Under the pieces are notes generated by a model. That model saw nothing but the letters and a program-made list of their open reading frames with translations, made no database searches and was not told where the DNA came from. This document shows positions 42,522 to 52,435 of a DNA stretch of 63,433 nt, one piece after another (within the stretch, counting starts at the first letter, position 1; each line of letters begins with the position of its first letter). The DNA is from Pseudaeromonas sp041441555. GTDB lineage: Bacteria; Pseudomonadota; Gammaproteobacteria; Enterobacterales; Aeromonadaceae. A program made the position numbers and the translations under genes. Where the stretch lies: NCBI GenBank assembly GCA_041441555.1, contig JASDSW010000058.1, forward strand, positions 1 through 63,433, in the 5' to 3' direction.

Positions 42522-43052
42522 TTACTGTGACTGCTTGCGGCCGTGAAATCCCGGCTTCATGGTCTTGAGGTAATTGAAGCGGCACCACCAGGACATGAAA
42601 GCCAGCGCCAGCAGGTGCAGCACCACCAAGGCGGTGATGATATTGGCCAGGGTCTCATGGATTTCGCCCATGCTATCGATCTCGGTATGGTCGATGGCCC
42701 ACCCGGTCAACGCCATGCCGAGCATCCCGAGCCAGAAGCACCAGATGATGGCCCCGGCCAGCGGATTGTGGCCCAGCTCGGTATGCGGCTTGCGCGCCCG
42801 CAGATCCTGCAGGTGTGCCCAGATGGCACGCGGCCAGGGGACAAACTGATTCAGACGCGCCGGGCCACTGGCCGGCAACAGCCCCCACAGCAGACGCACC
42901 ACCACCAGGGCGGCAACGCCCCAGCCGATCCAGATATGCAGCGTCTCGCCCGGTTCGTCGATAAAGCGGTTCATGACAAACCCAATGGCCACCAGCCAGT
43001 GTGTGGCGCGCACCACCCCATCCCATTGTTTCGGAACTAACGTCGTCGTCAT
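42522..43052 (-). CDS. Cytochrome b561-like di-haem membrane protein
   Basis: This is a 176-aa protein with four membrane spans of the bacterial cytochrome b561 (Ni/Fe-hydrogenase b-type) family. Candidate haem-ligand His lie in RATHWLVAIGF (near 18), LHIWIGWGV (near 39), IDHTEIDSMGEIHETLAN (near 121-133) and VLHLLALAF (near 146). It would carry electrons between quinol and a periplasmic partner. GGAGAGCAAG precedes the ATG. No partner is encoded next to it. It lies downstream of mukB behind a terminator. Confidence 0.82.
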   Translation of the reverse strand: MTTTLVPKQWDGVVRATHWLVAIGFVMNRFIDEPGETLHIWIGWGVAALVVVRLLWGLLPASGPARLNQFVPWPRAIWAHLQDLRARKPHTELGHNPLAGAIIWCFWLGMLGMALTGWAIDHTEIDSMGEIHETLANIITALVVLHLLALAFMSWWCRFNYLKTMKPGFHGRKQSQ

Positions 43053-43119
43053 CTTGCTCTCCTTTCCCTGACCTGTGCCTACCCCGTCCGGTTCGCGTGG
43101 TCGTGATTCAATCCCAATG

Positions 43120-43149
43120 AAAACAACAGCCGGACATGAGCCCGGCTGT
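43120..43149 (-). terminator. mukB terminator
   Basis: On the minus strand ACAGCCGG and CCGGCTGT form an 8-bp stem with an 8-base loop, followed by TGTTTT. It ends the cmoM-mukFEB transcript. Confidence 0.75.
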
Positions 43150-43207
43150 AGAACCTCATCCTAGGATGAAGGATAGTTGCTTAGCGGAACCTTAAGCCCC
43201 GCTCGGA

Positions 43208-46200
43208 TCAAGCCGACAACCGCTCCTCCGCCCCATAACCAAAGCCGCGCAGCCCCACCACATGCACATGTTCGTGCTTGCCATGCACCTTGCGGATCAG
43301 CTTGTAGGTGGTGCCCTTCTCCGGACTGATATTCTCCGGCGCCGCGATCAGCAGTTGCATGTCCTGCCGCTCGCACAGCTCGAACAGGGTGGCGATGGAC
43401 TTGGCATCCAGACGAGCCGCCTCGTCGAGGAACAACAGGCGGCACGGCAAGATCTCCTTGGCCCGCAGCCGCTTGGCATCCTCTTCCCAGCTTTGCAGCA
43501 CCATCAGCAGGATGGCCTGACCAGTGCCGATGGCCTCGCCGGTGGAGAGAGCCCCGCTCTCGGCCCGCAACCAGCCATCAACGCCGCGCTGCACCTCGAT
43601 CTCCAGCTCCAGATAGTTGCGGTAGTCGAGCAGCGCCTCACCGAGCACCTGATAGCTGCGCTCGCCCTGATCAATGTGCGGGTTCAAGCGCTGGAACAGC
43701 TTGGCCATCGCCTCGGAGAAGGTCAGCTCGCCATCGGCAAACAGATCCTGGTGCAGGGTCGCCTGATCGCCCAGGGCATTGAGCAGACGGGCATAGGCGT
43801 CACGCACGTTGACGTTGAGCCGCACCCCATGCACCTGACCGAAGGCGATGTTCTGCAGCCCCTGGTTCAGCACCCGGATGCGGTTCTGCTCGCGCCGGAT
43901 GATGTTGGTGATCTTGGCCGCCACCTCGGTGGAGCTCAAGGAGAGGTGGGATTCGCGCTGCTTGAGCTCATCGGCCAGCCGCGACAACTCGATCTCCATC
44001 TCTTCGATGGCCTCCACCGGATCATCGGAGCGGATGATGTCGTGACGAATGCGATCCTTGAGATAGCGATAAACCACCACATAGAAGGCCACCTTCTGCT
44101 CGGTGCTGCGATTGCCTTCGGAGAGGCGCAGCGCATCGCGCAGCTCCTCGTCGTGGCTCACCGCCAGACGCAGGGCGCCCAGGGCCTTGTCGGACATGGA
44201 GCGCAGCTCATCGGCATCCAGATAGGCCAGCTCGCGGCGGTTGAGTCTCTTTTCGACATCGTTGTCGCGCGCCAGACGCAGCACCCGGTTCCAGCTCTGC
44301 TTGTGATGCACCAGCAGCTTGCGCGCCAGCTTGTAATCCTTGCCCTCGTGGGCCAGACGCCCCTGAATGCTGTCGATGTCGCGCCGACAGACCTGGAACT
44401 GCGCCTCGGCCTGGGTCCGGCGCGAACGGGTCCGCACCAGCTGCTCCTCGACCTCGCGCTTGTGCTGGCGGGCGTTCTCCTCCATATCCGGCGTCACCGC
44501 CAGCCCCATGGCCTGCAACTCCTGCTCGAATTCACCCAGGGTCTGCCGCTTGGCATCCAGGCCAGATTGCAGGGCAGTCTTGACCTGCATCGCCTCGGTG
44601 AACCGCGCACCGATCTGGTTGACCGATTCGGTCAGCTGCCGGCGGGCCAGTTCGGCCTCGGCCAGCTTGGCCTTGAGTCGCTCACTGATCTCGGAGGTTT
44701 GCCCCAGCATCGCCTCGGCATCCTGATAAGCAAAGTGGCTGCTGCGCGCCAGCAATTCATCCAGCGCAAAACTCTGACGACGCACCTGGCTCAGCCGTTG
44801 TTCGGCCTCGTTGGCCGCCAGTTGCAAGGCATCCAGACTCTTGGGGTCTTCACGCAACAGGTGAACCTGCGCCTCCAGCGCACTGAGAGCCTCACCCTTT
44901 TGCCGCAAGAACTGCTCGGCCTGTTGCATGGCGGTCAATTCGGCCTTTGCCGCCGCGAGCAGCTCATCGGCCGTCTCGCTGAGCAGCAGATGCCACAGGG
45001 GGCGCAGCCGTTGCAGCAGCCCCAGGGCATGGCGGGCCTGCTCCTGACCGGCGCGATATTGCGCCGCCTGTTGCTGCCGCTCGTTTTGCATCCCCTGCAA
45101 CTCGCGCACCTGAGTCTGCAGCAGCTCCAGCTCGGCTTCCGGATCGGCCTCAAAGGCCACATTCAGGTGTTCGGCGATGAACTGGCTGAAATGGTGGTAG
45201 GTGCGACTGTGCTTTTGCTGCTCAAAGGCGGCGGTGGCGTAGCCATCGATCAGCGCCTCGCGCTCGGCTTCCAGGGCGCTGATGCGCTGCTCACGGGCCG
45301 CCCGGCCAAACAGCGGGACGGCCGGAAAGCGCGAGTAACGCAGCTGGCGATCACTGCTGCGCACCACCAGCGCCTGATCCAGCTCGCGGGGTTCGAGCAG
45401 ATCCTCGTCGAAGGACTCCGGGTTGCCCTGAATGAGGTAGAGATCGTCCGGCAGATCTTCGAGGGCCTGCAGACGCTCGACGGCAGAGTCCAGATCGCCG
45501 ACCACGATGGCCGCCCGCGCCGGGCCATACAGGGCCGAATAGTAGGGGGCATCGTCGATGTTGATGTCATCGTAGACATCGCACAACAGCACGCCATCGA
45601 GCTGCTCGCTGATGCGCGACAAGCGCTCATCAACCTCACCACCGACATTCTGCAGGCGGCGGATCTGTGCCTCGAGATCCAGCTTGTGCTGCTGCAGCTG
45701 ATTCTTCTGGCTCTCGGCCTGCCGCTCCTGCTCCAGCGCCTTGTGCATCGCCTGCGACACCGCCTGGCTGTTTTCCAGCGCCTCGCCGCTGAGCTCCCGC
45801 AGCTTGTCGAGCTTGTCCTGGGCCACCAACCAGGCCGGTGCCACCTTCTTCAACTGCTCGATGCGGTGGCGCGCCTGCAGCAGTTGTTGCTCCACCTGGG
45901 CGGCCTGTTGGCGTCCCGAGTCGAGCTGTTCGCTGCACTGCTCCAACTTGGCCTGCTGCTCCTCGACCGCCAGCTCCAGGCTGGCCTCATCGTCGAGGGG
46001 CAGTTGATGCGCCTGCTGCAGCTCCTGACGCAGACGAGCCGCCTGCTGGCGCTGCTCGGCATCGCGCTGCAGATCGGCCAGGGTGCGCTGAATTTGTGCG
46101 CTGCGCCCCAGCAGATCCCGGCTCTGCTGCCCCTGGCGCAGCACCTGCTGGGCCCGCTCCCAGACCTGCTCGCGCGGAACCGCGCCCGCCACCTGGGTCA

Positions 46201-47638
46201 GCAGCGCCAAGGCGCCGTCATACTGGCTGGCGGCGGCCTTGGCCAGGCTCAGTCGCTGCTGCACGGCCAGCAGGGCCTCGGTCAGCTGACGCTCCTGTTC
46301 TTTAAATTGCGCCTGCTCGCGCGCCACACCGGTGACATCCAGATCCGGTCGCTGGCACAGCTCGCGGGCGCTCTCCAGCGCCTTGATGGCCTGCCGGTAC
46401 TGGATGGCGCGGGTCTGCTGCACATCCAGCGCCTGCTGGTAATCGGCCAACTGGCTCTTGAGGCTGTCCACCTCGCCTTCGCTCTGCAGCTTCTTCTGCT
46501 CGAGCTCGATTTTTTGCTCGCTGATCTCCTCGACGATGGCCAACTGCTCCTCGAGCCGAAGGGCGATATCGCTGACATCTTCGCGGTACTGTTCGATCTT
46601 CTTGCCCAGCGCCACTGCATTGATGACCTTGGCCAGCAACTCGGAAGCCGCCTCCAGCTCGTCGGTCAGATACTTCTCGCGGGCCTGCATCTGCTCCGCC
46701 TCTTCGGCCAGATAGATGGCGCGCTGCTTCTCTTCGCGCAGCAGACGGTGCTTATCCTGCAACTGCTGACGGCCAGCCACCGCGGCCTCGGAGAGCCGCG
46801 CCTTCTCGGTGCTGTTACGCATGAAGTCGGCGGCCACATAGTGGGTGGTCTCGGTGATGAGGTTGCGGAACAGATCGCGCTGGGACTGGGTCTCCTTGAT
46901 GGCATCCAGGGTGCGGCGGTTTTCATAGATGGCCGCCTCCATGTCCTGGAAGGCCTTGCGTACCCCGGAGTTCTCCGGCAGCAGGTATTCCCGCAGCGAG
47001 CGGGTGATGGACGAGGAGATGCCGCCATACAAGGAGGCTTCGATGAGCCGATAGAAACGGGCGCGGTCTTTCTGATCGCGCATCTTCTTCGGCAAGATGC
47101 CGAATTCAAACATGAAGTTGTGATAGTCGGTCACCGAATTGAACTTGGCCAGCTTCATGGCACCAAGTTCGACCGAGGCCTTGCGCAGATCGGCAAACGG
47201 CCGCACCTTGGCCTTGTCGTCGTCGAGTTTTTCCAGCAGCAGCTCGGTGGGCTGGATCCCCTCGGGCACATCCAGCAGGGCGAACGGCGTGATGTTGACC
47301 TTGTGATCCCGGTTGGCTACCTGCTCGAGGTGTACCCCGACCCAGATGCGCTGCTCGCGGGAGTTGACCACCTCGATGAGCGAATAGCAGTGGCCGCGCT
47401 GCAGCTTGCCATACAGCCCCTTGTCGCGGCTGGCGCTGGAGCTGCCCGCCTCGGTGGTGTTGCGAAAATGGAGCAGGGTCTGATCCGGGATCAGCGCCGT
47501 GATGAGCGACGCCATGGTGGTAGATTTACCGGCGCCGTTGCCACCGGAGAGAGTCGTCACCAGCTGGTCAAGATCGAAGGTCCGGGCAAAGAAGCCGTTC
47601 CAGTTGACCATGGTCATTGATTTAAACTTGCCGCGCAT
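43208..47638 (-). CDS. mukB: Chromosome partition protein MukB
   Basis: This is a 1476-aa SMC-like ATPase of the MukBEF condensin. Walker A is SGGNGAGKSTTM near 31-42. Two long coiled coils (about 280-650 and 850-1110) flank a hinge near 650-790, and the C-terminal head carries LSTGEAIGTGQAILLMVL and Walker B RLLFLDEAARLD. It organises the chromosome into loops and aids partition. The length equals that of the Enterobacterial protein. It follows mukE with two bases between them. A long ORF on the other strand is a coding shadow. Confidence 0.97.
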   Translation of the reverse strand: MRGKFKSMTMVNWNGFFARTFDLDQLVTTLSGGNGAGKSTTMASLITALIPDQTLLHFRNTTEAGSSSASRDKGLYGKLQRGHCYSLIEVVNSREQRIWVGVHLEQVANRDHKVNITPFALLDVPEGIQPTELLLEKLDDDKAKVRPFADLRKASVELGAMKLAKFNSVTDYHNFMFEFGILPKKMRDQKDRARFYRLIEASLYGGISSSITRSLREYLLPENSGVRKAFQDMEAAIYENRRTLDAIKETQSQRDLFRNLITETTHYVAADFMRNSTEKARLSEAAVAGRQQLQDKHRLLREEKQRAIYLAEEAEQMQAREKYLTDELEAASELLAKVINAVALGKKIEQYREDVSDIALRLEEQLAIVEEISEQKIELEQKKLQSEGEVDSLKSQLADYQQALDVQQTRAIQYRQAIKALESARELCQRPDLDVTGVAREQAQFKEQERQLTEALLAVQQRLSLAKAAASQYDGALALLTQVAGAVPREQVWERAQQVLRQGQQSRDLLGRSAQIQRTLADLQRDAEQRQQAARLRQELQQAHQLPLDDEASLELAVEEQQAKLEQCSEQLDSGRQQAAQVEQQLLQARHRIEQLKKVAPAWLVAQDKLDKLRELSGEALENSQAVSQAMHKALEQERQAESQKNQLQQHKLDLEAQIRRLQNVGGEVDERLSRISEQLDGVLLCDVYDDINIDDAPYYSALYGPARAAIVVGDLDSAVERLQALEDLPDDLYLIQGNPESFDEDLLEPRELDQALVVRSSDRQLRYSRFPAVPLFGRAAREQRISALEAEREALIDGYATAAFEQQKHSRTYHHFSQFIAEHLNVAFEADPEAELELLQTQVRELQGMQNERQQQAAQYRAGQEQARHALGLLQRLRPLWHLLLSETADELLAAAKAELTAMQQAEQFLRQKGEALSALEAQVHLLREDPKSLDALQLAANEAEQRLSQVRRQSFALDELLARSSHFAYQDAEAMLGQTSEISERLKAKLAEAELARRQLTESVNQIGARFTEAMQVKTALQSGLDAKRQTLGEFEQELQAMGLAVTPDMEENARQHKREVEEQLVRTRSRRTQAEAQFQVCRRDIDSIQGRLAHEGKDYKLARKLLVHHKQSWNRVLRLARDNDVEKRLNRRELAYLDADELRSMSDKALGALRLAVSHDEELRDALRLSEGNRSTEQKVAFYVVVYRYLKDRIRHDIIRSDDPVEAIEEMEIELSRLADELKQRESHLSLSSTEVAAKITNIIRREQNRIRVLNQGLQNIAFGQVHGVRLNVNVRDAYARLLNALGDQATLHQDLFADGELTFSEAMAKLFQRLNPHIDQGERSYQVLGEALLDYRNYLELEIEVQRGVDGWLRAESGALSTGEAIGTGQAILLMVLQSWEEDAKRLRAKEILPCRLLFLDEAARLDAKSIATLFELCERQDMQLLIAAPENISPEKGTTYKLIRKVHGKHEHVHVVGLRGFGYGAEERLSA

Positions 47639-47640
47639 CG

Positions 47641-48360
47641 TTATACGTCCAGTCCCAGTTGTTCTTCTTCGAGCTCATCTTCGCTCTCGTCCAGCAGGTG
47701 TTCGCTGGTCGGCAGCTCGTCATCGTGCAAGATGGCTTCCCCTTCGCGGATCATGCGCAGTTGCACCGCGCGCGGATCCTCATCGCTGCGCACATCGGCG
47801 CCAAAACGGAACACGGATTCGTTGACCCGGAACTTGTCGCCCGTCCCTACCGGCAGCACCATGCCCAGCCGTTTGAGGCGTCGCAGCGAGGTGCGCATCT
47901 TCTCCAGCAGCTTGCGCTTATCCAGATCCGAGCCGCCGCTGCGCTGGTTAACCATGCGCAGCAGTTGCCGCTCGTCGGCCAGGGTCAGCAGCTCTTCTTG
48001 CAGATCGGTCAGCGAGAACAGTCCCTCGTTGGCCAGCCGCTCCGGGCTCAGGTAGAGATAACAGAGCACCTTGCCCACCAGCATGTCGAGCTCGGAGAGC
48101 ACCGAGGTGCCGATCTCGGAGCTGGCCCGCGGCCGCAGGTAGAAGAAGCCTTCCGGCGCCTTGATGAGCTCCGTCTGATAGCGGCTGTAGAAGCGCTCCA
48201 GCTCGTCGTGGTACTCAAGCAAGAAGGAGTGGTTGTCCAGATCATCGGCGCTGATATGGCGGCCACTGCGCAGCCAGGTATCCAGTTTCGGGAACAGAGG
48301 ATTGGCGATCGCCTGCGCCATGCGCAGGGCGAGCGGGTATTCAGTAGTGATCAATGACAT
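47641..48360 (-). CDS. mukE: Condensin subunit MukE
   Basis: This is a 239-aa kite protein of MukBEF. The start MSLITTEYPLALRMAQAIANP and the region GLFSLTDLQEELLTLADERQLL fit the winged-helix subunit that binds MukF. The acidic C-terminus (SEDELEEEQLGLDV) extends the usual fold. ATG 48360 overlaps the mukF end by 20 bases; the longer frame to 48417 would run further into mukF. Confidence 0.95.
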   Translation of the reverse strand: MSLITTEYPLALRMAQAIANPLFPKLDTWLRSGRHISADDLDNHSFLLEYHDELERFYSRYQTELIKAPEGFFYLRPRASSEIGTSVLSELDMLVGKVLCYLYLSPERLANEGLFSLTDLQEELLTLADERQLLRMVNQRSGGSDLDKRKLLEKMRTSLRRLKRLGMVLPVGTGDKFRVNESVFRFGADVRSDEDPRAVQLRMIREGEAILHDDELPTSEHLLDESEDELEEEQLGLDV

Positions 48361-49681
48361 GGGCCTGTACCTTAGCTCCCGATTCGTTGATAGGTTTCCA
48401 CTTCGGCTGGCGCGCACCGGAAAGCTCCATCTGCGCGTGGCCCAGCCGAACGGCGGCGTCGATCAGCAGACGCGCCACATCGAAGTGTTGATAGTCCGGA
48501 TAGTGGGCCAGGTAGTCGCGCAGAACCTCGGCCATGTCCAGGGGCTTGCCCTCGTTGCGGAAGGCATCCAGGTGCATCTGGATACGCTCGGCCAACTGGT
48601 TGTTCACATCCAGAATTTCGTGATACTCCAGCTCGCTGGGCAGCTCGCCGGTGACCTCCTCGCCGTGCAGCGCCAGGGTCTCATCCCGCAGCTCGAGCAG
48701 CCGATGCTCCTGGGCCACCACCATCAGCCAGTTGTGGTTCTGGAACTCGCGGATAGAGTCGCGCAGCCGCTGACTGAAGGCGCGGTTCTTGTCCATGTCG
48801 ATGGCGGTGCGGATGAACTTGTGGACGTGGCGGTCGTAGCGCGCCCATAGCTCGATGCACTGCTGGCCCCAGTTGATGATGGCATCCAGTCGCGCCTGCA
48901 GGGTCTGGGTCAGGGCATCGATATGGGCCAACTCCTCGCGGCCCTGGGTCGCCTCTTGAATATTGAGCAGACCATCTTGCAGATCATGGCCCGCCGCATC
49001 CAGGGTGTCCTGCAGCTCGCGCAACGTCTGTCCGGTCTCGCGCAGCAACTTCTCGCAGCTGTGGATGGCCTGGGTCCAATCCTGGTTGAGCAGGTCGGCG
49101 ATCTCGGCCTTGACCTGATTTTGCTGCTCATCCATGGCCCGCTGCGTCAGATCGATGCGCGAGAGGATCTCCTCGACCGAAAACTTCAGGCGCGGATAGA
49201 CCTGCTCGTCCCAGTGGTCGAGGCCGTCGTTGTCGCTGGCCGCCTGATAGGCCTTGGCCAGCTCGCTGGCCACCTGCTCCAGCAGCAAGGAGAGCTTGAC
49301 GCTGCTGACCTCTTTTTGTTCGACGTAAAACTCGACGATGCCCATCGCCAGCCGGGTCAGCCGGTAGAGACTCTCGCCCTCCACCGGATCGGCATTGAAG
49401 CGCGACAGCAACTTCTGGCGCACCAGCTCGTTGATGGCGTTGTTGGCTCTGTGGGTCAGGGTCTCGTCCATCTGGCCAAAGATCTGGCTGACATAGCCAA
49501 AGGCATCGTGCAACGCCGCCTCGGTCAGCTCATGGCTGGAGTCATCCCGCGACAGGGCGGCGATGGCGATGAGAAACGCCAGGCGATCGTTCGCCAGGTT
49601 CAGCGCCAGCCCCTCTTGTTTGACCCAACCTACCAGTTCGGGCAGTGTCCGCTCCGAAGCGCGGGAAACCGGTTCCGTCAT
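48341..49681 (-). CDS. mukF: Condensin kleisin MukF
   Basis: This is a 446-aa kleisin subunit that bridges two MukB heads and recruits MukE. It has an N-terminal winged-helix dimerisation domain (LPELVGWVKQEGLALNL onward), a helical middle (about 180-300) and a C-terminal winged helix. The start overlaps the cmoM stop by four bases (ATGA) and the end overlaps mukE, so all four genes are translationally linked. Confidence 0.95.
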   Translation of the reverse strand: MTEPVSRASERTLPELVGWVKQEGLALNLANDRLAFLIAIAALSRDDSSHELTEAALHDAFGYVSQIFGQMDETLTHRANNAINELVRQKLLSRFNADPVEGESLYRLTRLAMGIVEFYVEQKEVSSVKLSLLLEQVASELAKAYQAASDNDGLDHWDEQVYPRLKFSVEEILSRIDLTQRAMDEQQNQVKAEIADLLNQDWTQAIHSCEKLLRETGQTLRELQDTLDAAGHDLQDGLLNIQEATQGREELAHIDALTQTLQARLDAIINWGQQCIELWARYDRHVHKFIRTAIDMDKNRAFSQRLRDSIREFQNHNWLMVVAQEHRLLELRDETLALHGEEVTGELPSELEYHEILDVNNQLAERIQMHLDAFRNEGKPLDMAEVLRDYLAHYPDYQHFDVARLLIDAAVRLGHAQMELSGARQPKWKPINESGAKVQAHVIDHY

Positions 49682-50493
49682 GACATTCTCTTCTCAAACA
49701 CACTGTTATCGGTGTGGGGTAACGGCCGTTGGGCCATCACATGGATATAGCGGCCAAGCGCCACAAATGGCTCCTGGCGGCAGTAACGTTGTTCCATCTG
49801 CAGCAGATCCTCAAACTTCTCGGTCTGATCCTGCTTGTGGCGCATGTAATCGTGGATCACCCGCACCCCGGTCTTGCCGATCAGGCGCAGACCGCCGCGC
49901 TGCAACCAGTCGTAGACCTCTTCGGGCAGCTGCGGATTCTCCGGGGTCAGCTTCTGCTTGCGTTTCTTGGTCAGCCCGGCGCGGATGTAATCGAAATTGC
50001 CGACCACCAGACTCTGGAACAGCAGGGCGTTGCGGTTATAAAACAGCACCGAGAGGATGCCACCGGGCGCCAGGAAGCGCAGCAAGGATAACAAGGTCTG
50101 CCGCGGTTCACTCAACCATTCGAGCACGGCATGACACAAGATGAGATCAAACTCACCCTCGATATGCTGATCCAGATCCTGAATTGGGCAATGAATCAAT
50201 CGGATACGATCACTAAGCCCCTTGGCCTCGATCTGCTGACGCCCCAGCTCCAGCATCTCGGCCGACAGATCACACAGCTCGACGCGGTGGCCCATCTGCG
50301 CCAGCTGCTGGGCGAAGTAACCAAACCCGCCCCCGGCATCGAGCACCCGCAACGGGCGATCGCCCAGGCGGCTCAGGCAGCCCTGCAGATCCTGCCACAC
50401 CACGGCGGCGCGGATCTTTCCCTTGCTGGTGCCATAAATGTTCTGGGCAAATTTATCGGCCATGCCGTCGAAGCTATGATCTGCGCTCACCAT
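49678..50493 (-). CDS. cmoM: tRNA carboxymethoxyuridine methyltransferase CmoM
   Basis: This is a 271-aa S-adenosylmethionine-dependent methyltransferase, formerly SmtA, that methylates cmo5U34 in tRNAs. Motif I is VLDAGGGFGYFAQQLA near 50-65, followed by VELCDLSAEML, and DLILCHAVLEWL near 120. ATG 50493 gives the family length; the long upstream frame is spurious. cmoM-mukF-mukE-mukB is the order known from Escherichia coli. It is divergent from elyC, with 91 bases of shared control region. Confidence 0.93.
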   Translation of the reverse strand: MVSADHSFDGMADKFAQNIYGTSKGKIRAAVVWQDLQGCLSRLGDRPLRVLDAGGGFGYFAQQLAQMGHRVELCDLSAEMLELGRQQIEAKGLSDRIRLIHCPIQDLDQHIEGEFDLILCHAVLEWLSEPRQTLLSLLRFLAPGGILSVLFYNRNALLFQSLVVGNFDYIRAGLTKKRKQKLTPENPQLPEEVYDWLQRGGLRLIGKTGVRVIHDYMRHKQDQTEKFEDLLQMEQRYCRQEPFVALGRYIHVMAQRPLPHTDNSVFEKRMS

Positions 50494-50584
50494 TACCGAT
50501 TCCGTTTCTCTCGTGGGAGGGCTATTCTGGCACATCCCCATACCCCTGAAAACGGCACGTCGGACGGCCGTACAGAGATCATCC

Positions 50585-51349
50585 ATGTTCTGGTTAAAAA
50601 AATGGCTGGGCGGGCTCTTGATGCCCCTCCCATTCACCCTGATGCTCATCGTTCTCGGTTTGTTGCTGCTATGGTTCACCCGCCGCCAGCGGCTGGGCAA
50701 GAGTCTGTGTACTCTGGGCACCCTGTTGCTGCTCACCCTGTCGTTGCGACCGGTGAGTGTCGAGCTGCTGCGGCCGCTGGAGCAGCAATTTCCGCCATTT
50801 CCCGCCAGCCAGAGCGTCGACTTCATCCTGGTGCTGGGTCACGGTCATGTCAGCGATCCGACCATTCCTCTGACCAGCCAGCCCATCAGCAATGCCTATG
50901 CCCGCATTCTCGAGGCCATCGACATCAAACGGCGTAATCCGCAGGCCAAGCTGGTCCTCTCCGGCAGCGTCAGCGGCGATCCCATCTCCTGTGCCGAGAT
51001 GTATGCCCGCATCGCCGAACACTATGGCATCCCGCGTCGCGACATGATTCTGATTGAGGATGCATACGATACCCACGATGAGGTGACCCGCTACCAGGGG
51101 GTGATCGGCAACCAGGTGGCCGCCCTCGTGACCTCGGCCAGCCATATGCCGCGCGCCATGGCATTGGCCCGTCAACTGAACCTGCGGGTGATTCCGGCGC
51201 CGACCGATTACCAGGGCCGACTGGCTCAGGCCCCCATCCCCAGCCATGGTTATCTGCCCCAGGGACGTTATCTGATGTATTCGGAGATGGCACTGCATGA
51301 ATGGATTGGGGCAATCTGGCATCAATGGCGCCAACAGTCGAAAGAATGA
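50585..51349 (+). CDS. elyC: Envelope biogenesis factor ElyC (DUF218)
   Basis: This is a 254-aa membrane protein with two N-terminal helices (about 8-30 and 38-55) and a periplasmic DUF218/YdcF domain: VDFILVLGHGHVSD near 77-90, AKLVLSGSVSGD near 118 and ALVTSASHMPRAMALAR near 178-194. ElyC affects peptidoglycan synthesis and the carrier-lipid pathway in Escherichia coli, where it also neighbours cmoM. ATG 50585 starts MFWLKKWLGG, as expected for the family. Confidence 0.9.
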   Translation: MFWLKKWLGGLLMPLPFTLMLIVLGLLLLWFTRRQRLGKSLCTLGTLLLLTLSLRPVSVELLRPLEQQFPPFPASQSVDFILVLGHGHVSDPTIPLTSQPISNAYARILEAIDIKRRNPQAKLVLSGSVSGDPISCAEMYARIAEHYGIPRRDMILIEDAYDTHDEVTRYQGVIGNQVAALVTSASHMPRAMALARQLNLRVIPAPTDYQGRLAQAPIPSHGYLPQGRYLMYSEMALHEWIGAIWHQWRQQSKE

Positions 51350-51487
51350 ACGATGTCCAGGTCAAAAACTGATATGGATCAGTAATTAGAGTAAAATATT
51401 GCGCTGCATGACCAAGCGCTGACTATTCGGGGCCGAGATCAACTCATATAATGCCCCGCAGCAAATCACCATCTGGAGGATGAAAGA

Positions 51488-52243
51488 ATGAGACAACCAT
51501 TGGTAATGGGTAACTGGAAGTTGAACGGCACCAAAGCCTCTGTTGAAGCCCTGGTTAAGGCGCTGGTTGAACCGGCCGCCAAGGCTGAAGGCGTAGAAGT
51601 AGCCGTCTGCCCGCCGGTTATCTTCCTGGACCTGGTTGAAAAGCTGACTGAAGGCACCCGCATTCAGTACGGTGCGCAAAACGCTGACGTACACACTGCT
51701 GGCGCATTCACCGGTGAAAATTCTCCTGTGATGCTCAAGGAGTTCGGTTGCAAGTACGCCCTGGTTGGTCACAGCGAGCGTCGTACCCTGCACGCAGAAA
51801 CTGACGAAGTCGTGGCCGCCAAGTACGAAGCCATCCAACAGAACGGCCTGGTACCGGTTCTGTGCATCGGTGAAACTCTGGCTCAATTCGAAGCCGGTCA
51901 AACCAATGCCGTCGTCGAAACCCAACTCAAGGCCGTGATCGACCGTTGTGGTATCGACTCCTTCGCCAACGCCGTCATCGCCTACGAGCCGGTATGGGCC
52001 ATCGGTACCGGTAAGACCGCGACTCCGGAAATCGCTCAGTCCGTCCACGCTCACATCCGCGCCTACCTGGCCGGTTTCAGCGCTGACGTCGCTGCCAAGG
52101 TACAGATCCTGTACGGTGGCTCCGTGACTGGCGCAACCGCAGCCAACCTGTTCGGCCAAGCCGATATCGACGGTGGCCTGGTCGGTGGTGCTTCTCTGAA
52201 GCCGGATGATTTCGCTCAAATCATCGCTGGCGCCAAGCAGTAA
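51488..52243 (+). CDS. tpiA: Triose-phosphate isomerase
   Basis: This is a 251-aa glycolytic TIM barrel enzyme. The catalytic residues are clear: Lys in MGNWKLNG (near 11), His in GHSERR (near 97) and Glu in AYEPVWAIGTG (near 168). A TATAAT -10 lies at 51447-51452 with no strong -35. TGGAGG precedes the start. Codon use shows a preference for C- and T-ending common codons, in keeping with high expression. An 8-bp hairpin without a T-tract follows at 52251-52274. Confidence 0.97.
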   Translation: MRQPLVMGNWKLNGTKASVEALVKALVEPAAKAEGVEVAVCPPVIFLDLVEKLTEGTRIQYGAQNADVHTAGAFTGENSPVMLKEFGCKYALVGHSERRTLHAETDEVVAAKYEAIQQNGLVPVLCIGETLAQFEAGQTNAVVETQLKAVIDRCGIDSFANAVIAYEPVWAIGTGKTATPEIAQSVHAHIRAYLAGFSADVAAKVQILYGGSVTGATAANLFGQADIDGGLVGGASLKPDDFAQIIAGAKQ

Positions 52244-52250
52244 GAGACAA

Positions 52251-52274
52251 TGAGGGCGTCACGAGGCGCCCTCA
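52251..52274 (+). terminator. Hairpin after tpiA
   Basis: TGAGGGCG and CGCCCTCA form an 8-bp stem with an 8-base loop, seven bases after the tpiA stop. No T-tract follows, so termination may be factor-dependent. The rest of 52275-52435 shows no gene. Confidence 0.45.
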
Positions 52275-52435
52275 ACGTGTCCGCATAACCCAGACGTGGA
52301 CTCCACCTCAAGATTCAGAGGTCGAAGTGACGAGACGTCTCTGCACACAAGGCAGTCGATGGGGTCATTGCGCGGCACTGGGGCCAGCCTGCCCCACCAG
52401 TTGTACACGAAACTTCGACTCTATAGAGGCACACT

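Noticed and set aside
43262..47620. A 1452-codon open frame on the plus strand opposite mukB
   Set aside because: It mirrors mukB almost exactly, is rich in Leu, Gln and Gly as expected for the complement of G+C-biased codons, and has no recognisable domain.
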